Part shown: positions 10,555-22,197 of the stretch, piece after piece
Layout: every line of letters starts with the position of its first letter
How positions within the stretch are numbered: position 1 is the first letter of the stretch
Assembly (NCBI RefSeq): GCF_030272615.1
Contig: NC_081410.1
Coordinates: forward strand, 570,295,152-570,359,151
Reading direction: 5' to 3'
Length of the DNA: 64,000 bases
From: Cryptomeria japonica
Lineage: Eukaryota > Streptophyta > Pinopsida > Cupressales > Cupressaceae
The notes under the pieces: generated by a model
Database searches by the model: none
What the model saw: the letters and a program-made list of their open reading frames with translations, nothing else
Told to the model about the DNA's origin: nothing
Program-made: the position numbers and the translations under genes

Positions 10555-13500
10555 TCAACCTTGTAACTGGGCAGTTACAATTTGAAATAGATCTGCCAAA
10601 ATTAAGTTTATACTCTCCATAAACTTTTTACTGTCTCTGATAGCTGTCTCGGTCCTTTGGACTGTACCGGTGAGGTGTTGCATATGCTCTGCCGGTGTCC
10701 TCTATCCTTGTACAAGTGCCTCAGATATCTCCTTCCACATGAATGCTAGATAGTCCAATCTTGGACTCAGTCTTAACCTTAAACTCTTTGCCTTATTCAC
10801 TATTTTCTCCTTTTCTCTTCCCAACTTTAGTAATTCATCCTCAAATTTTGTTATCTGTTGTTCAAAAACTGATAGTGTATCTGGTGAGTTAACAAAATTA
10901 TCTGCAATTTTATTTATCTCATCCTATATCTTGCTCATCTTCTTATCTATGTCTATTGTCAAAAAGTTTGTATCTTTGTATAGAGTTTTTAACTCCTTCA
11001 AAGAGTTGCAAAGTTCCGGTAGAAATGTGTCAAAATCTCTGGTACACTTCTTTATCTGATCTTCAAAGAATTTTTGTTTTTCTACTTCCATTTTATCCTT
11101 CAATGCCTCTTCCTTTACTTTCTCAATTATCAGTGTGTTTTCATTGATGTATTTGGACAAAATTTCAATTTGACTCAATGAGTCTTTATTATCTATGTTA
11201 CAGTTAGGAGCTAGCCTTTTCAAAATTGGTATGGTTTCATCTATAACCTTATAGGCTTGGGAGCTGCAATCTGTTATCCTCTTAATTGAATCTAAGAGTA
11301 CTTCAGTCACATTAGTTGATTTAAAGCCTGCTGATGAGGAACCCATATTCTGAATACCGTCGGTGGTGGAAGTAACCAAGCTTGTATTGACCTTTGGTAG
11401 GTCTGTTTGTGCTTGCATTTCCTTAAGCAATGGTTTATCTACTTCTCCTATTGCCGGTTTCCTTGTTTCCACATGAGTCTATTCCTGTTTCTGTCCCGGA
11501 GCCTGTTGCTCAATTTGTGTCTCTGATGGTGTTCCAATTTGTTGCTCTATTTGTTTCTCTGTCTCAGTCTCAGTCTGAGTCTCTACCTGTTTCCCTATGT
11601 TATCATCTACTGGTTTCTTTTATGTGTTATCAGTTTGCTCAGCTACCGGTGGCTCACTAGCCATTTTAGTCTTACTAGTTGTATCTGTGTCTACCACAAT
11701 GTTGATCTTTTGTGTATCAACTTTTACTGTATATAAGACTTCAGGATTAGGATTGACATCCTCTACATCCATACTTTCAACTGGCGGTTGATCTTCTGTA
11801 GTTGTTGTTGTTGTTATTACCGGTGGAGTAATCAAAGGAGGTGGGGGTAAGTTGTCTTTAACTTTGATACTAGGTGGTCCACCAACTATACCTTTACCCT
11901 TGTCCTTTACCTTTTGATATACCTTTATTGGTTTGGGGCTCATGTATTCTTCCTGTTTTTCTTTTTCTACTAGGAATATGTCCCATGCATTTTATGTGTC
12001 CTCATTTACCTCATTGATCCTTCCAACCATTAATGCAATGTGTCAGTGCACAGTAGAAAATACTGACCGGTTGGCTTTAGCAATTAAATCATCAATTTCC
12101 TTAGGTGAGTTCATTGGGTACACAGCAAGTAGCTTTTCTATCTTGATTTTCTTGTCAAGTTCTATTACTGCTTGTCTCCTTTCTTCTAATCTGTTAAACA
12201 ATTCACCAAGTAATTCATCAACTACTTCCAACAAAAACTTCTTGTACATGTCCATGTGCAGTATAACACTGTTTTCTATTTGTTCTTTTTCATCTGCAAT
12301 AAAAGTATCATACAATTTCTTTACATTCTTTAGCTTTCCTTCCTCTGTAATTTCATTTAGCAATTTGTCAAGAGGGGCCATGTCTTGTTGAGTCCTCTTC
12401 TTCCTCTTAGGTGTTAGCTTTTTCTTAGGTGTAGTCTTCTTAACCGAAGATCTCACTACTTGTTGTTTTTGTCTTGTCCTCCTAGGTGAGGGTGTGGTTT
12501 CCGGTGAGGGATCTCTTTTCCTTACAACTCTCTTGAAAGTTGCAGGCATGTCATTCTCCGAAGATGTGCCTATCGGTGATAGGTGAGTTTCAGGTTGTTG
12601 AGCTGCTAACTCATCCTTAGTGATGTCGGTTTTCTTAAGTACATCTTCTTTTATTGCCTTTGCTTGTCTAGATCCTCTTCTCACAACTGCTTCAACCTTT
12701 TTCACTCTCTTCTGGGATTGTATTTGACTCTCTATGGTCTCAGCATTACCAAAGACTTCTTCCTCTGGTTCCTTGGGTGCTTCCAGAAGTGCTTTAGCAT
12801 ATGTTTCAATGATAAGATCATCTGTCTCATAACCCATCTCTGTTACCCAAACTATCCTAGGGATGACTACTTCCATCCAGATCTCATCCTTTTTAATCAC
12901 AAAACATATTTCCTTTTTGTATTTGTCAACAATCTTTTGTGACAGTTTGATTCATTTCTTCATTTTGGCCTTAAGTGCTTGAAAGTAGTCTTGAATATTT
13001 TGTTCCTTATCTTCTCCCATATTGTTGAATAGTTCTATTAGTTGTTTACCTCCCGATATATCAAATCCAAGTTCTTTGTAGCCTATACCGAGAACCTGTT
13101 TGGTTATATGTAGCATCAAGCATACTAGCAGATTTCCAAACCTAAAAGTTCCTTTCTTATCCTTCTTAATCTTGCCTAGGTTATCAATTAATTCATCCTT
13201 CAACCACTCACATACATCAATCTTTGCATTATCTATGATCATTTCATAAGCACTCTTAATGCATAAACTTGAAACTAAATTGAGTCTGTTTGCATGAGTT
13301 GCCTTATACCCTAATACCATGCTGATAAACCTTACATTAGTGTCGGTTACATCATTGACTCTTAGGGACCTTTTATTAGATGTAGCACCAGTTAGTTTAG
13401 TAACTAGGTCATTTGAGACCTTCTTGGTTTTGTCTGGCCTTTTACCGGTTGAGGGTAACCTTGTCACTACTTTGACAGCTTCCTTGGTAATTTTATGAAT

Positions 13501-13884
13501 TGCATCTAACCAGAAAAATTCTCCATGAACCCTGCTTAAAACTATCCTAATCACATCCTTGGGAAATTCAGGAATGCTAAGGATTTTTGTAAATCCTAGG
13601 GTTTCAACAATTTTATGTTCATCTTTTACATTACCAAATTCATCACATATGACAGATTTAAACATGGTTTTAATCTCTTCATCTCCTCATTCCTCTATGT
13701 TGCAATGGATGTATATTCTGGGGTTTTCAGCATAAACAACTCCTTTTGGAATTTGGGAAAAAGCACCTATTGTATCATCTTTCTTTGCTACTTTGGATAC
13801 TAGTTGAAATACAGGCCTAGGGCATTTTATAACCTCGACTACAGTAGGGTTTGCTATATATTCAAGTGCAGAGGTGGATGCCAT
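10555..13884 (-). pseudogene. ORF2 of E3: about 1109-aa protein of unknown function
   Basis: I do not recognise this family. One frame runs from ATG at 13884 to TGA at 10555 (1110 codons) with several in-frame stops, including near 13687, 12952, 12043 and 10924, and no frameshift found. Residues 1 to about 330 look globular: MASTSALEYIANP at the start, VHGEFFWLD near 119, then NRLNLVSSLCI and GTFRFGNLLVCLML. Next come KKDEIWMEVVIPRIVWVTE (about 330), a strongly basic tract around 480-500 (TPKKKLTPKRKKR), and long helical, Lys/Glu-rich, probably coiled-coil segments to the C-terminus. Pro/Thr-rich linkers lie near 11,760-11,900. E2 encodes a clear homologue in the same place. It occupies the site of pol but has no protease, integrase or RT motif. 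A structural or nucleic-acid-binding role is a guess. Confidence 0.8.
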
Positions 13885-14253
13885 GATGATAAATACCTTT
13901 TTCTGCCTTAGGATGGATGAATGTTGAAATCCTTTGCTTCTTCTCTTTGAAATGCCTTTGCTCTGGAGATTTTGTGCTCTTCGGGTGTTTGAATTCGCAG
14001 TGAAGTGAAATGGAGCTAAAACCACTAATTTATAATGTTTACTTTGCCATCTGCCACATTTAATGCATGTCGGTTAAGTAATCACTTAACATGTCTGCTG
14101 GTATAGAAGTATCTTTCAACTTCTCATCTTTAACCGAGGGAATAATAGCACATGTGTCATTAGATTCCCAAACACTCAAAGTAACTTTCTTCAATTCGAT
14201 GAAGAACTTCCTGTTGGTGGAGCACTACTCTGTCCTATCGATGGAGTAATACT

Positions 14254-15345
14254 CTATTCTGTCGGTGGGGTGTTGATTGGTTGTACCGGTGGAGTATTCC
14301 CAATATTTAGATCTGCTTTTCTAATCCATTGTTTTGAGAATTCTTGCTTTACTTCTTCAACTTTTTCTTTCCCTTTCAAGCTAGGACTTTTGTTGTCTAC
14401 TGGTGATCCTTTGCTTCTGCATAATTTTGCAATATGCCCAATCTTGTTACATGCATAACAAGTTACATTATTCTTTTGAATAGCTTTGCCATAGCCTATA
14501 TCGGTTTGAGTTCTGCATTGATTAGATAAGTGTCCATATCTTCCACAAACATAACATCTTACATTCATTCTGCAATTTTCAGAGTTATGACCAACTTTGT
14601 TGCATTTTAAACATTGATCGGTGGGCATGTTGATGTTTTGATAATTCATAGATCTACATTGATTTTCTCTATGACCATACTTATTACAGTTAAAGCATTT
14701 TCCATTTAATTTATAAGCATTAGGTTGTCTTACCGGTTTGCTGTGATCCTGAGTGTTTGCAGTACCAGAGCTTTCACCAACTTCAAAACTAATCCCATTA
14801 GTGTCACCATTAGATTTCTAATTTTTCAACAAGTTACCAAGTTCTTCTGAGCTTTTCTTGAATTTATCTTTGTGCTGATTTGCAGTATCCAATTCTCTTT
14901 CTAGGAATTCTTTTTGTCTCATGAGTTCATTTGAATCATTCTAAGTATGCATCAAATCTGTCTTCAATAGGTCATTTTCATAGCTAAGTCTGGTGTTTTC
15001 ATTTGCTGCATCACTTAATCTTCTAATAAAATCTTCTTCATTCTTCTTTCTATCTTCAATTTCTTTACAAAACCTCATAGTCATATCCTGCATTTCATTC
15101 TTGGTTGTCATGTTCTCTTGCTTCAGCTTGCCTATCATATCATTTAGAGTTTCCTTTTCATCATTCTCAAATTGCATCTTTTCACAAAGTTCTCTTCTCT
15201 TGTTTCTTGCAATGGTGAGATTTTCTTGAAGTGCCTGAATGATATCCTGAGCTGCCTTTAGATCATCTTCAAGTTTGATGTTTTTCAATTTCTCTGCATC
15301 ATAGTCTGAGAGAGCTGCTTCAAGTTGCTTCACCAAATTTTCCAT
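14254..15345 (-). pseudogene. Gag of E3: coiled coil plus four CCHC zinc knuckles
   Basis: Starts at ATG 15345 (MENLVKQLEAALSDYDAEKL), shortly after the PBS. The N-terminal ~130 residues are a heptad-rich helix, as in a multimerising domain. In-frame TAG stops occur near 14941 and 14819. The C-terminal part has four CCHC knuckles: CFNCNKYGH, CLKCNKVGHNSENC, CYVCGRYGHLSNQC and CYACNKIGHIAKLC, followed by a conserved basic KQEFSKQWIRK. Most Copia Gags have one knuckle. It probably packaged element RNA; there is no protease to process it. The E2 homologue is colinear. Confidence 0.87.
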
Positions 15346-15400
15346 CTCTACTGGTGTCAAGATCTTCCTCAAGCTATTAGGCTTCTGGAAATGGATGACC

Positions 15401-15414
15401 AAGCTCTGATACCA
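15401..15414 (-). other. Primer binding site of E3 (initiator Met-tRNA)
   Basis: Plus-strand AAGCTCTGATACCA is the complement of TGGTATCAGAGCTT, two bases from the 5' LTR start at 15417. Confidence 0.9.
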
Positions 15415-15416
15415 AT

Positions 15417-16230
15417 TGTTAGGATTCCCACAAATACTGAGAGGGGGGGGTGAATCAGTATCTAATTGGTGAGTAGAATTTATTAACTTAAAACATGTAG
15501 CTCGCATATTATAACAGTGTACCGGTATGCAAGAAATAATGCAATAAACAGAAATGAAAGAAACCACATAAGAAACACACCATAACACAATGATTTAACG
15601 AGGAAACCTGGTGTGGGAAAAACCTCAGTGGGATTTGTGACCCACAATATTTTCTTACTGGCCAATAAGAGAATATTACTTACAAAAGTGGGCCTGCACA
15701 TGCAAGAAGGCCAAATGCCTAGAGCTCACTGCTCAATGGGAAGTCTCACTGACTTACAATGTGGATTATACAAATCCAATAACTTGTACTTCTTTACAAT
15801 AGCATCTTCAATGCCAGATTCAGTACCATTTTCTGCTCTGTTCTTTACATATACCCCTTAACATATATTTTGCATAATAGGTCTGCCTAATTTCGCCTTA
15901 CTACCTTATTGCCTTCTTACAAAATGTCCTACAATGACTTCTTATATATATAAGTCATTTTACAATGATATCAAGTCGGCTTAAAAAGTTTTTCAAATAA
16001 TAAACAAAATATAATATATCAAAAATCTTGTCAGCCTCTGTGTCGGTATACTTCCTTTCTCTGTGTCGGTGCCGGTATTCTGAGTGCCGGTGTAGAGTGT
16101 GTTCTGTTGATGCCGGTGTAGTACCTTGCCGATGTAATGCCTTGGTGGTACCATAGGATTGTAAGGTTGCCATCAATGACAAAACCTTCAATCACCTTCA
16201 ATGTCTCATTAGAGTGTGCATATGCCAACA
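15417..16230 (-). repeat. 5' LTR of E3
   Basis: 814 bp, TGTTAGGATTCCC...GCCAACA on the plus strand, paired with 9582-10393. Inverted repeat TTGCCATCAATGACAA at 16167-16182. Confidence 0.93.
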
Positions 16231-19200
16231 AGGTGTAGCCGGTTATGTACAATTTGAAAAATATCCGCCAAAACAAAGTTAAGACCTTGCAAAAACTTTG
16301 TACTATCAGAAATTATAGTCTCTATCTATCGGATCATCCTGGTGAGATAATGCATCTATTGCTCCGATGATCTTTCTCCTTGAATAGTTGCCTTAGATAG
16401 CTCATTCTGGTGTGTTAACAAATTATCCAATCTAGAACCAAGTTTTTTCTTTAACTCCCGAGTTTTCATCTTCAACCTTGATTTCTCCCTTTCCAGTTTC
16501 TCAATCTTCTCCTCATAAATAGCTATCTCTAGATCCAAAACAAATGTGAGTTCCGAAGAACCAATCATATTGTCAGCAATGTCATCAATCTCTTTCTGTT
16601 TTTTCCTTATTTTCTCATCAATATCTTCTATTAGATGGTGAGGTTAGCATGCTTCTCTATACAAATCCTTGTATTCTAGAATGGTGGAATTCAGTGCCAG
16701 TAACAATGAATCAATCTGTCTTGTACAATCCTTTATTGTTTTGCCAAAGAATTCATCCTTCTCCTTATTAACTCTTTCTTGAATGGTCTCCTTATTTATC
16801 TTATCTACATTTTGAATGTTAGAAGAAATGAATTTGGACAATGTGTCCAATTTACCTATAGATCCAACAATGTGATCAACCTTGCACACTGGTGCAATCA
16901 TTTATAAAATTGGTAAAGAATCATCAATAGCCTTAAATGCTAAGGCATTGCATTTTGTTATCTTCTTAATGGAATCCAATAATACATCAGTGACATTTGT
17001 CGGTCTGTAGTCCACAGTAGAAGTACTGGGAGGAGAGCTAGGTTATGCAATAATTTTCTTCACTTCTCCAGATACCTGTTCAGATACCTTAACCTCTTCT
17101 TTATCCACTTTCTCTTCCTTATTTTCACTCTTATTCTCATTCTTATTTTCTATCAGATTTGATTGTGTCTATTCTTGTTCTTTTTCTGTTTTTGTTGGTA
17201 TCTAGATATTCTACTGAGTGTCAATAGTCTTGACTGGTGATTCAGAGATCTCAACATTTATAGCTTCAAATTTCTTCTCCTCTACAATTTCCTTGTCCAA
17301 TACAATATTGATGTCCTGGGTGTCAACATTCATTGTGAATAGAATGTTTTACTTGAGATCAATATCATCTATTTTCACTTCCTCTGACTTTTCTTCTTCA
17401 GGATAATCCTCCATTTTTGTCGGTGCCTCTGATACTACCGGTGGGGTGTCATGTGCCGGTGGCAGTAAGTTTTCCTTAACTATGATGTCAGGTACGCTGC
17501 CAACCTTACTGTTACCCTTATCTGCCTTCTGATATACTTTAGTAAATGGTTTATCAACTTTTTGTGTATCTTTCTTTTCTCTCTTCTCCTTCTCAACAAA
17601 GAATATATCCCACTTATCCATCATTTCATCTACAATCACTTTTACTCTGTCGACCATAAGACTAACTTGTCGGTGACCGCTTGAAAAAGGAGTCATGTTA
17701 GCTTCAGATATTAAATCATCAATTTCTTGCTTATAATTAACAGGATGAACCTCTAATAGAGCCTCTACCTTCAGTTTCTTATCTAACTCCATAATAGACA
17801 TTCTCTTTGCTTCAAGTCTCAAGTATAAATCATTAGGAAGAACATCTATAACCTCAATAAGAACCTTCTTATATATATCCAGATACAAAATAATGCACTC
17901 CTCAATGGTATCCTTATTAGAATCATTAAAATAATGTTAAAACTTACTGACATTACCAAGATTTCCTTCCTGAGTTATTTCATTTATCAGCTCTGTCGGT
18001 GAAAGAGTATCAGATACCTTTTGTTGTAGTTTCTTCTTTGGTGTGACTTTCTTCTTCTGACCACTGGGCTCTCTCACAACTTGTTGTTTCTTTCTAAGTG
18101 TTATTGTTTTCTTCGGTGATGGAGCAAGTGTCGATGAGGGTTTTCTTTTCTTTCTTTCTACCCTTTTGAATTCATCAGTCTTATCACTATCAGAATCGGA
18201 TGAGGTAGCCACAGGAGAAATATGTGCTACCGGTTGTTGTTCTGATTTTATTTCTTGTTCAACAACACCTTTCATCAAATCAAGTTTCAACAAGCCCTTC
18301 TTAACAACTTCAACAAACTTCAAAGCATCTTTTATTATTGTCTCTTTTCTTCCTTTGCTTCTGCATAGTAACATAACTCTCTATAGTTTCTGTATTACCA
18401 AAGATCTTCTCAATGGGTTCCCATGGAGAATCTAGAAGTATCTTTGCATAAGATTCCAGAATGTGTGAGTCCACTTCATAACCCATCTCTGTTATCTAGA
18501 CAGTTCTAGGTGTAACTGCCTCCATCCATATTTCATCTCTTTTCACAACAAAGCATATATGTTTGTCATATTTGTCTACAATGCTTCGAGGGATTCTTTC
18601 CCTTTGCTTCATTTTATCTTGAAAGTCCTTGAAGTATTCTTTTACCAGTTTGTCACCATCTAAACCCATGTAGGTAATTGCCTCCTCTATCTGTTTTCCA
18701 ATAGAAATATCATAGGCAAAGTCTTTGTGTCCAAGACCGGGAATCTCCTTTGAGAGATATAGCATTAAGCATACAATAAAATTCCCAAACTTGAAAGTTC
18801 CCTTCTTATCACCTTTGATCTTATCCAGATTTTCTATCAGTTCATCTTTTAGCCATTCATAGATGTCAATTTTAGCATTATTCATAAACATCTCATAGCC
18901 ACTATGAATGCATAAACTTGATACAAAATTCAACCTATTAGTATGTGCCACCTTATATCCAATAACCATACTAGCATATTGAACATTGTTATCACTTATA
19001 TCACTAACCCTAAGTGATCTGTTATCTGATGTTGCATCGGTTAGGTTCATAACTTCTTTGTTTGGAATTTTCTTTTTCTTATCAGGCCTAGTGCCAGTAG
19101 AAGGTAAACCAGTAATAGCCTTAATTACTTCCTTAGTGATCTTGAAAACTGAATCTAACCACAAAAATTCACCGTGAACTTTGCTAAGAACATGACGGAC

Positions 19201-19536
19201 AATCTCATCTGAAAATTCAGGCATGTGAAGGATGTTAATGAACCCTAAATATTCAACAACCTTGTGTTCTGATTTGACTATACCTTGTTTGTTAGTGATA
19301 ACATTCATGAACATGTCCTTTAAATCCTCAGACCCTAAATCTTCAATGTTATAGTGAATGTATGCCCTAGGGTCTTCGGTAAATGCAACTCCTTTCAGAA
19401 TTTTCAAAAATGCACCAATGGAGTCATCTGACTTTTCTATCTTAGGGATTATCTTGAAAATAGGTCCAGGATGCTTGATATTTTCCACAATAGTAGGGTT
19501 TGCAATGAATTCAGGAACGGAGGATGAAGAAGCCAT
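16231..19536 (-). pseudogene. ORF2 of E2: homologue of E3 ORF2, cut by E3
   Basis: ATG at 19536 (MASSSSVPEFIANP). The first ~350 codons, to 18496, are open and give the best view of the N-terminal domain: VHGEFLWLD, LPSTGTRPD, NRLNFVSSLCI, YEWLKDELIENLDKI, GTFKFGNFIVCLML, KRDEIWMEAVTPRTV. A stop at 18496 and a frameshift before 18374 separate the rest: Lys/Pro-rich linker (18374-17937), helical region with VEALLEVHPVNYKQEIDD (17888-17349), and C-terminal helices (16901-16356) ending ADIFQIVHNRL. E3 interrupts a few codons later, and the remaining codons lie just left of 9582. It aligns with E3 ORF2 end to end, including the basic tract. Function unknown. Confidence 0.8.
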
Positions 19537-19853
19537 TTCGTAAGATAAATACCTTTTACTGTCGAATGCAAGTGAAAACCTTGGATTCCCTGAAAAAACT
19601 TTTGTTTCTTCACTTCTTGAATGCTGGTGCTCAAGTTTCGAGCTCTTCGAATGCTTGAATGCTTTGGTAAGTCGAAATGAGAAATTCAAGTGCTTTATAA
19701 CCAAAAAAGTTAACTTGCAACCGCATTAAATGCTTCGTCGGTTAAGTGAATACTCAACATATGTGTTGGTAAAGAAGAAATATGACTTCTTACCACCAAC
19801 TAAGGGTAAATGCATGATCTTCAATTAGTTGCCTTACCCCCAAGGATTATTCC

Positions 19854-20944
19854 TTAGTTAGATGAAGAATCTCCTGTCGGTGCAGAGACAGATTCGTCAT
19901 TCCTCTGACCTCTCTTCCTGATCCATTGTTTAGAAAATTCTTGCTTGATTTCATTTACCTTTTTTTTGCCTTTGTCATTAGATCCTTTGTTGTTTGTTGG
20001 TACATTCTTGCTTCTACAAAATTTTGCAATATGCCAAATCTTGTTGCATGCATAACAGGTTACATTGTTTCTTTGAATAGGTTTTCCATAACCTTGACCG
20101 GTTTGAGTTTTGAATTGATTAGATAGATGTCCAAATCTACCACAAATATAGCATTTCACATGCATTCTGCAATTGTTTGAGTTATGACCATTTTTATTGC
20201 AATTGGAACATTGACCGGTGGGTAAGTTTGCATTCTGATTATTCCTAAATCTGCACTGATTTGCTTTATGACCAAATTTGTTGCAATTAAAACATTTGCC
20301 ATTGAATTTATAAGCATTAGGTTGTCTTATTGGTTTATTGTGATCATGATTGTTTGTAGTTCTGAAACTTTATCCATGTTCAAATCGAAGTCCAACTGTT
20401 TCTTTATCAGGTTTTTGACTTTTTAGCATATCATCAAGCTTGTCTGAACTCTTCTTGAATTTGTCGTTGTATTCATTTTCAGTGACCAACTCACCTTCCA
20501 GAGTGCTAACTTGTCTCATAAGTTCCTCTTTGTCATGTTGCATGTGAATCAAATCTGTTTTAAGCATATCATTTTCATAACTAAGCCTTAGAGATTCATC
20601 TGATCTTTCATTAAGTGTTCTGGCCAAATCTACCTCATTCTTCTTTCTATCTTCAATATCCTTGCATAGTCTCATGGTTAAATCTTGTATCTCATTCCTC
20701 ATGTTACTGTTCTCTTGTCTCAGTTTCTCTGCAATATCTCTGAGAGTTTCTTTTTCTTCATCATCTTGGTTTTGTTGTTGCACAAGTAATTATTTTCTCT
20801 TATTGTTTGCTATGACCAAGTTTTCTTGAAGTTCCTTGATGAATTCCCAAGCAGTTCTGAGTTCATCTTCCAGTTTGATATTCTTCAATTTTTCTGCATC
20901 AAAATCTTCAAGAGCTCCTTCCAACTGTTGTCTCAAACTTTCCA
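19854..20944 (-). pseudogene. Gag of E2: coiled coil plus four CCHC knuckles
   Basis: ATG at 20944 (MESLRQQLEGALEDFDAEKL) soon after the PBS. Long helical N-terminal region; stops at 20790-20792 and 20370-20372. Knuckles CFNCNKFGHKANQC and CSNCNKNGHNSNNC look intact. The third has lost its last Cys (CYICGRFGHLSNQF) and the fourth its Gly (CYACNKIWHIAKFC). The KQEFSKQWIRK tail matches E3. Ends at about 19854. Confidence 0.87.
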
Positions 20945-21000
20945 TCGGTACTAATTTCAGAATCTTCCTCAAGTTGTTAGGCTTCTACAAATAGATGGCG

Positions 21001-21014
21001 AGGCTCTGATACCA
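21001..21014 (-). other. Primer binding site of E2 (initiator Met-tRNA)
   Basis: Plus-strand AGGCTCTGATACCA, complement of TGGTATCAGAGCCT, two bases from the LTR at 21017. Confidence 0.9.
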
Positions 21015-21016
21015 AT

Positions 21017-21925
21017 TGTTAGATACTTGGTTAGTCGCAAAGACACTAAGAGGGGGGTTGAATCAGTGTCTAACGGGTGGACGATATATTTAAACTTATT
21101 TGCAACTTTATAACTGAAATTAGCATACCGGTAAGCAAATAATAATGCAGCAAAGAGAAACAAAAGAATAAGCATCAATGCACACCATAACACAGATATT
21201 TTTGGCGAGGAAACCTGGTAGGGGAAAAACCTCAGTGGGATTTGTGACCCACAATATTTACTCACTGGCTAATATGAATAAATATTACTCAGTACAAAGG
21301 GGGCATGCACATGTAGGAAGGCCAACTGCCTAGAGCTCACTTCTCAACAACAAAAATGGAGTCTCACTTACTGCACAATTAGATGGTTAAACCCAATAAC
21401 AATGTATTGCTCAAAATAGCATCTGCAATGCTGGATTTAGTACCGGTTTAAGCTTTGTCTAATACCTCTACCAAAACCTTGCTGGTAAGTGATTCTTCTT
21501 ACACAGAATAGTCTTTGCTCTTCTCTTCTCTTACTCGCTCTCAAGATAGATACATTAAAATGCATATACAATTATTCACTCTCATATACCGCTTACATAC
21601 ATACCTATATACATACTTTCTTATATCACAAATGACCTACAAGATCTCATACATATACGAGTCTTTACAATACATCATGTTGGCTATTAAAATATAATAT
21701 TACATTACAATACATTTCGCATAAACAATATTATTTCCAAGTCAGCTTGGATTGCCGGTATAATCTGTTGCCGGTGTAACTGGATGCCGATGTGAATAAA
21801 CCTTGTTGTAACTGCCAGTGCCGGTAGGTGAAGTCTGTTGCTGGTAGAACCTGTGAACCATGTTACCAGTTGGTTGCCATCAATGACAACATCAACCATT
21901 CTCATCTGAGTGTATAATGCCAACG
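21017..21925 (-). repeat. 5' LTR of E2
   Basis: 909 bp, starts TGTTAGATACTTGG and ends AATGCCAACG (expected CA, now CG). It pairs with 8464-9379. Inverted repeat TTGCCATCAATGACAA at 21874-21889. Followed by CACCG, the right TSD. Confidence 0.9.
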
Positions 21926-22197
21926 CACCGAAAGCTAGGATTATGGACTAGGCAATTCCAACCAACAAATTGACTACCTCTTCCATCGTAAACAATAATG
22001 TGCACCCAAAATTGAACTCTACTCAATGTACTCATACTCTACCAAACACTATACATTCCACCTTCTACACTTATGCAAGACTTCTGTTAAAATTAATTTC
22101 CATATACCGGATGACGCTTCTAATCTAAGTTGCCATCAATGACAACCCCTAAAGAATCCTCAAGCACTTATCTCTTCTGAAACAATGTCTCTTGCCA

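Larger units (their letters stand above)
9582..16230 (-). mobile_element. E3: pol-less LTR retroelement nested in E2
   Basis: A 6.65-kb minus-strand element with LTRs 9582-10393 and 15417-16230, PBS 15401-15414, gag 14254-15345, ORF2 10555-13884 and polypurine tracts 10394-10522. It lies in the last codons of E2's ORF2. The two LTRs differ at about 14 of some 320 bases compared by eye. No TSD is visible (ACCTA left, AGGTG right), so later recombination or a deletion at one end is possible. It has no enzymatic domains; gene order matches E2, but the sequence has clearly diverged, so E2 and E3 are sister families. Confidence 0.88.
8464..21925 (-). mobile_element. E2: pol-less LTR retroelement with Gag and ORF2
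   Basis: Minus-strand element with LTRs at 8464-9379 and 21017-21925, PBS (21001-21014), gag (19854-20944), ORF2 (16231-19536) and polypurine tracts (9380-9536). TSD-like flanks are CACCA (8459-8463) and CACCG (21926-21930), one mismatch. E3 is inserted in the end of ORF2; removing E3 joins 9581 to 16231 into sequence colinear with E3's own interior. About 6.8 kb remain without E3, and no protease, integrase, RT or RNase H motif is present. It is a non-autonomous element that still coded for protein, unlike ordinary LARDs. It inserted into the solo LTR. Confidence 0.88.
7602..22197 (-). mobile_element. Solo LTR (split by E2) inserted in copy A
   Basis: The two pieces 7602-8463 and 21931-22197 (about 1.13 kb together) form one antisense LTR. 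It starts TGTTTTTGGAATCAATGG with a G-run tract (about 7633), has the block GGGAAAAACCATGG near 7786, and ends with TTGCCATCAATGACAA (22130-22145) and a CA terminus. No PBS, PPT or coding region belongs to it. Flanks ACATA (7597-7601) and GCATA (22198-22202) look like a TSD with one change; uninterrupted copy B reads straight through this point. A solo LTR arises by recombination between the LTRs of a full element. Confidence 0.75.

Noticed and set aside
11430-12391. Plus-strand ORFs opposite E3 ORF2
   Set aside because: Hydrophobic antisense shadows of Lys/Glu-rich coiled coil; no motif.
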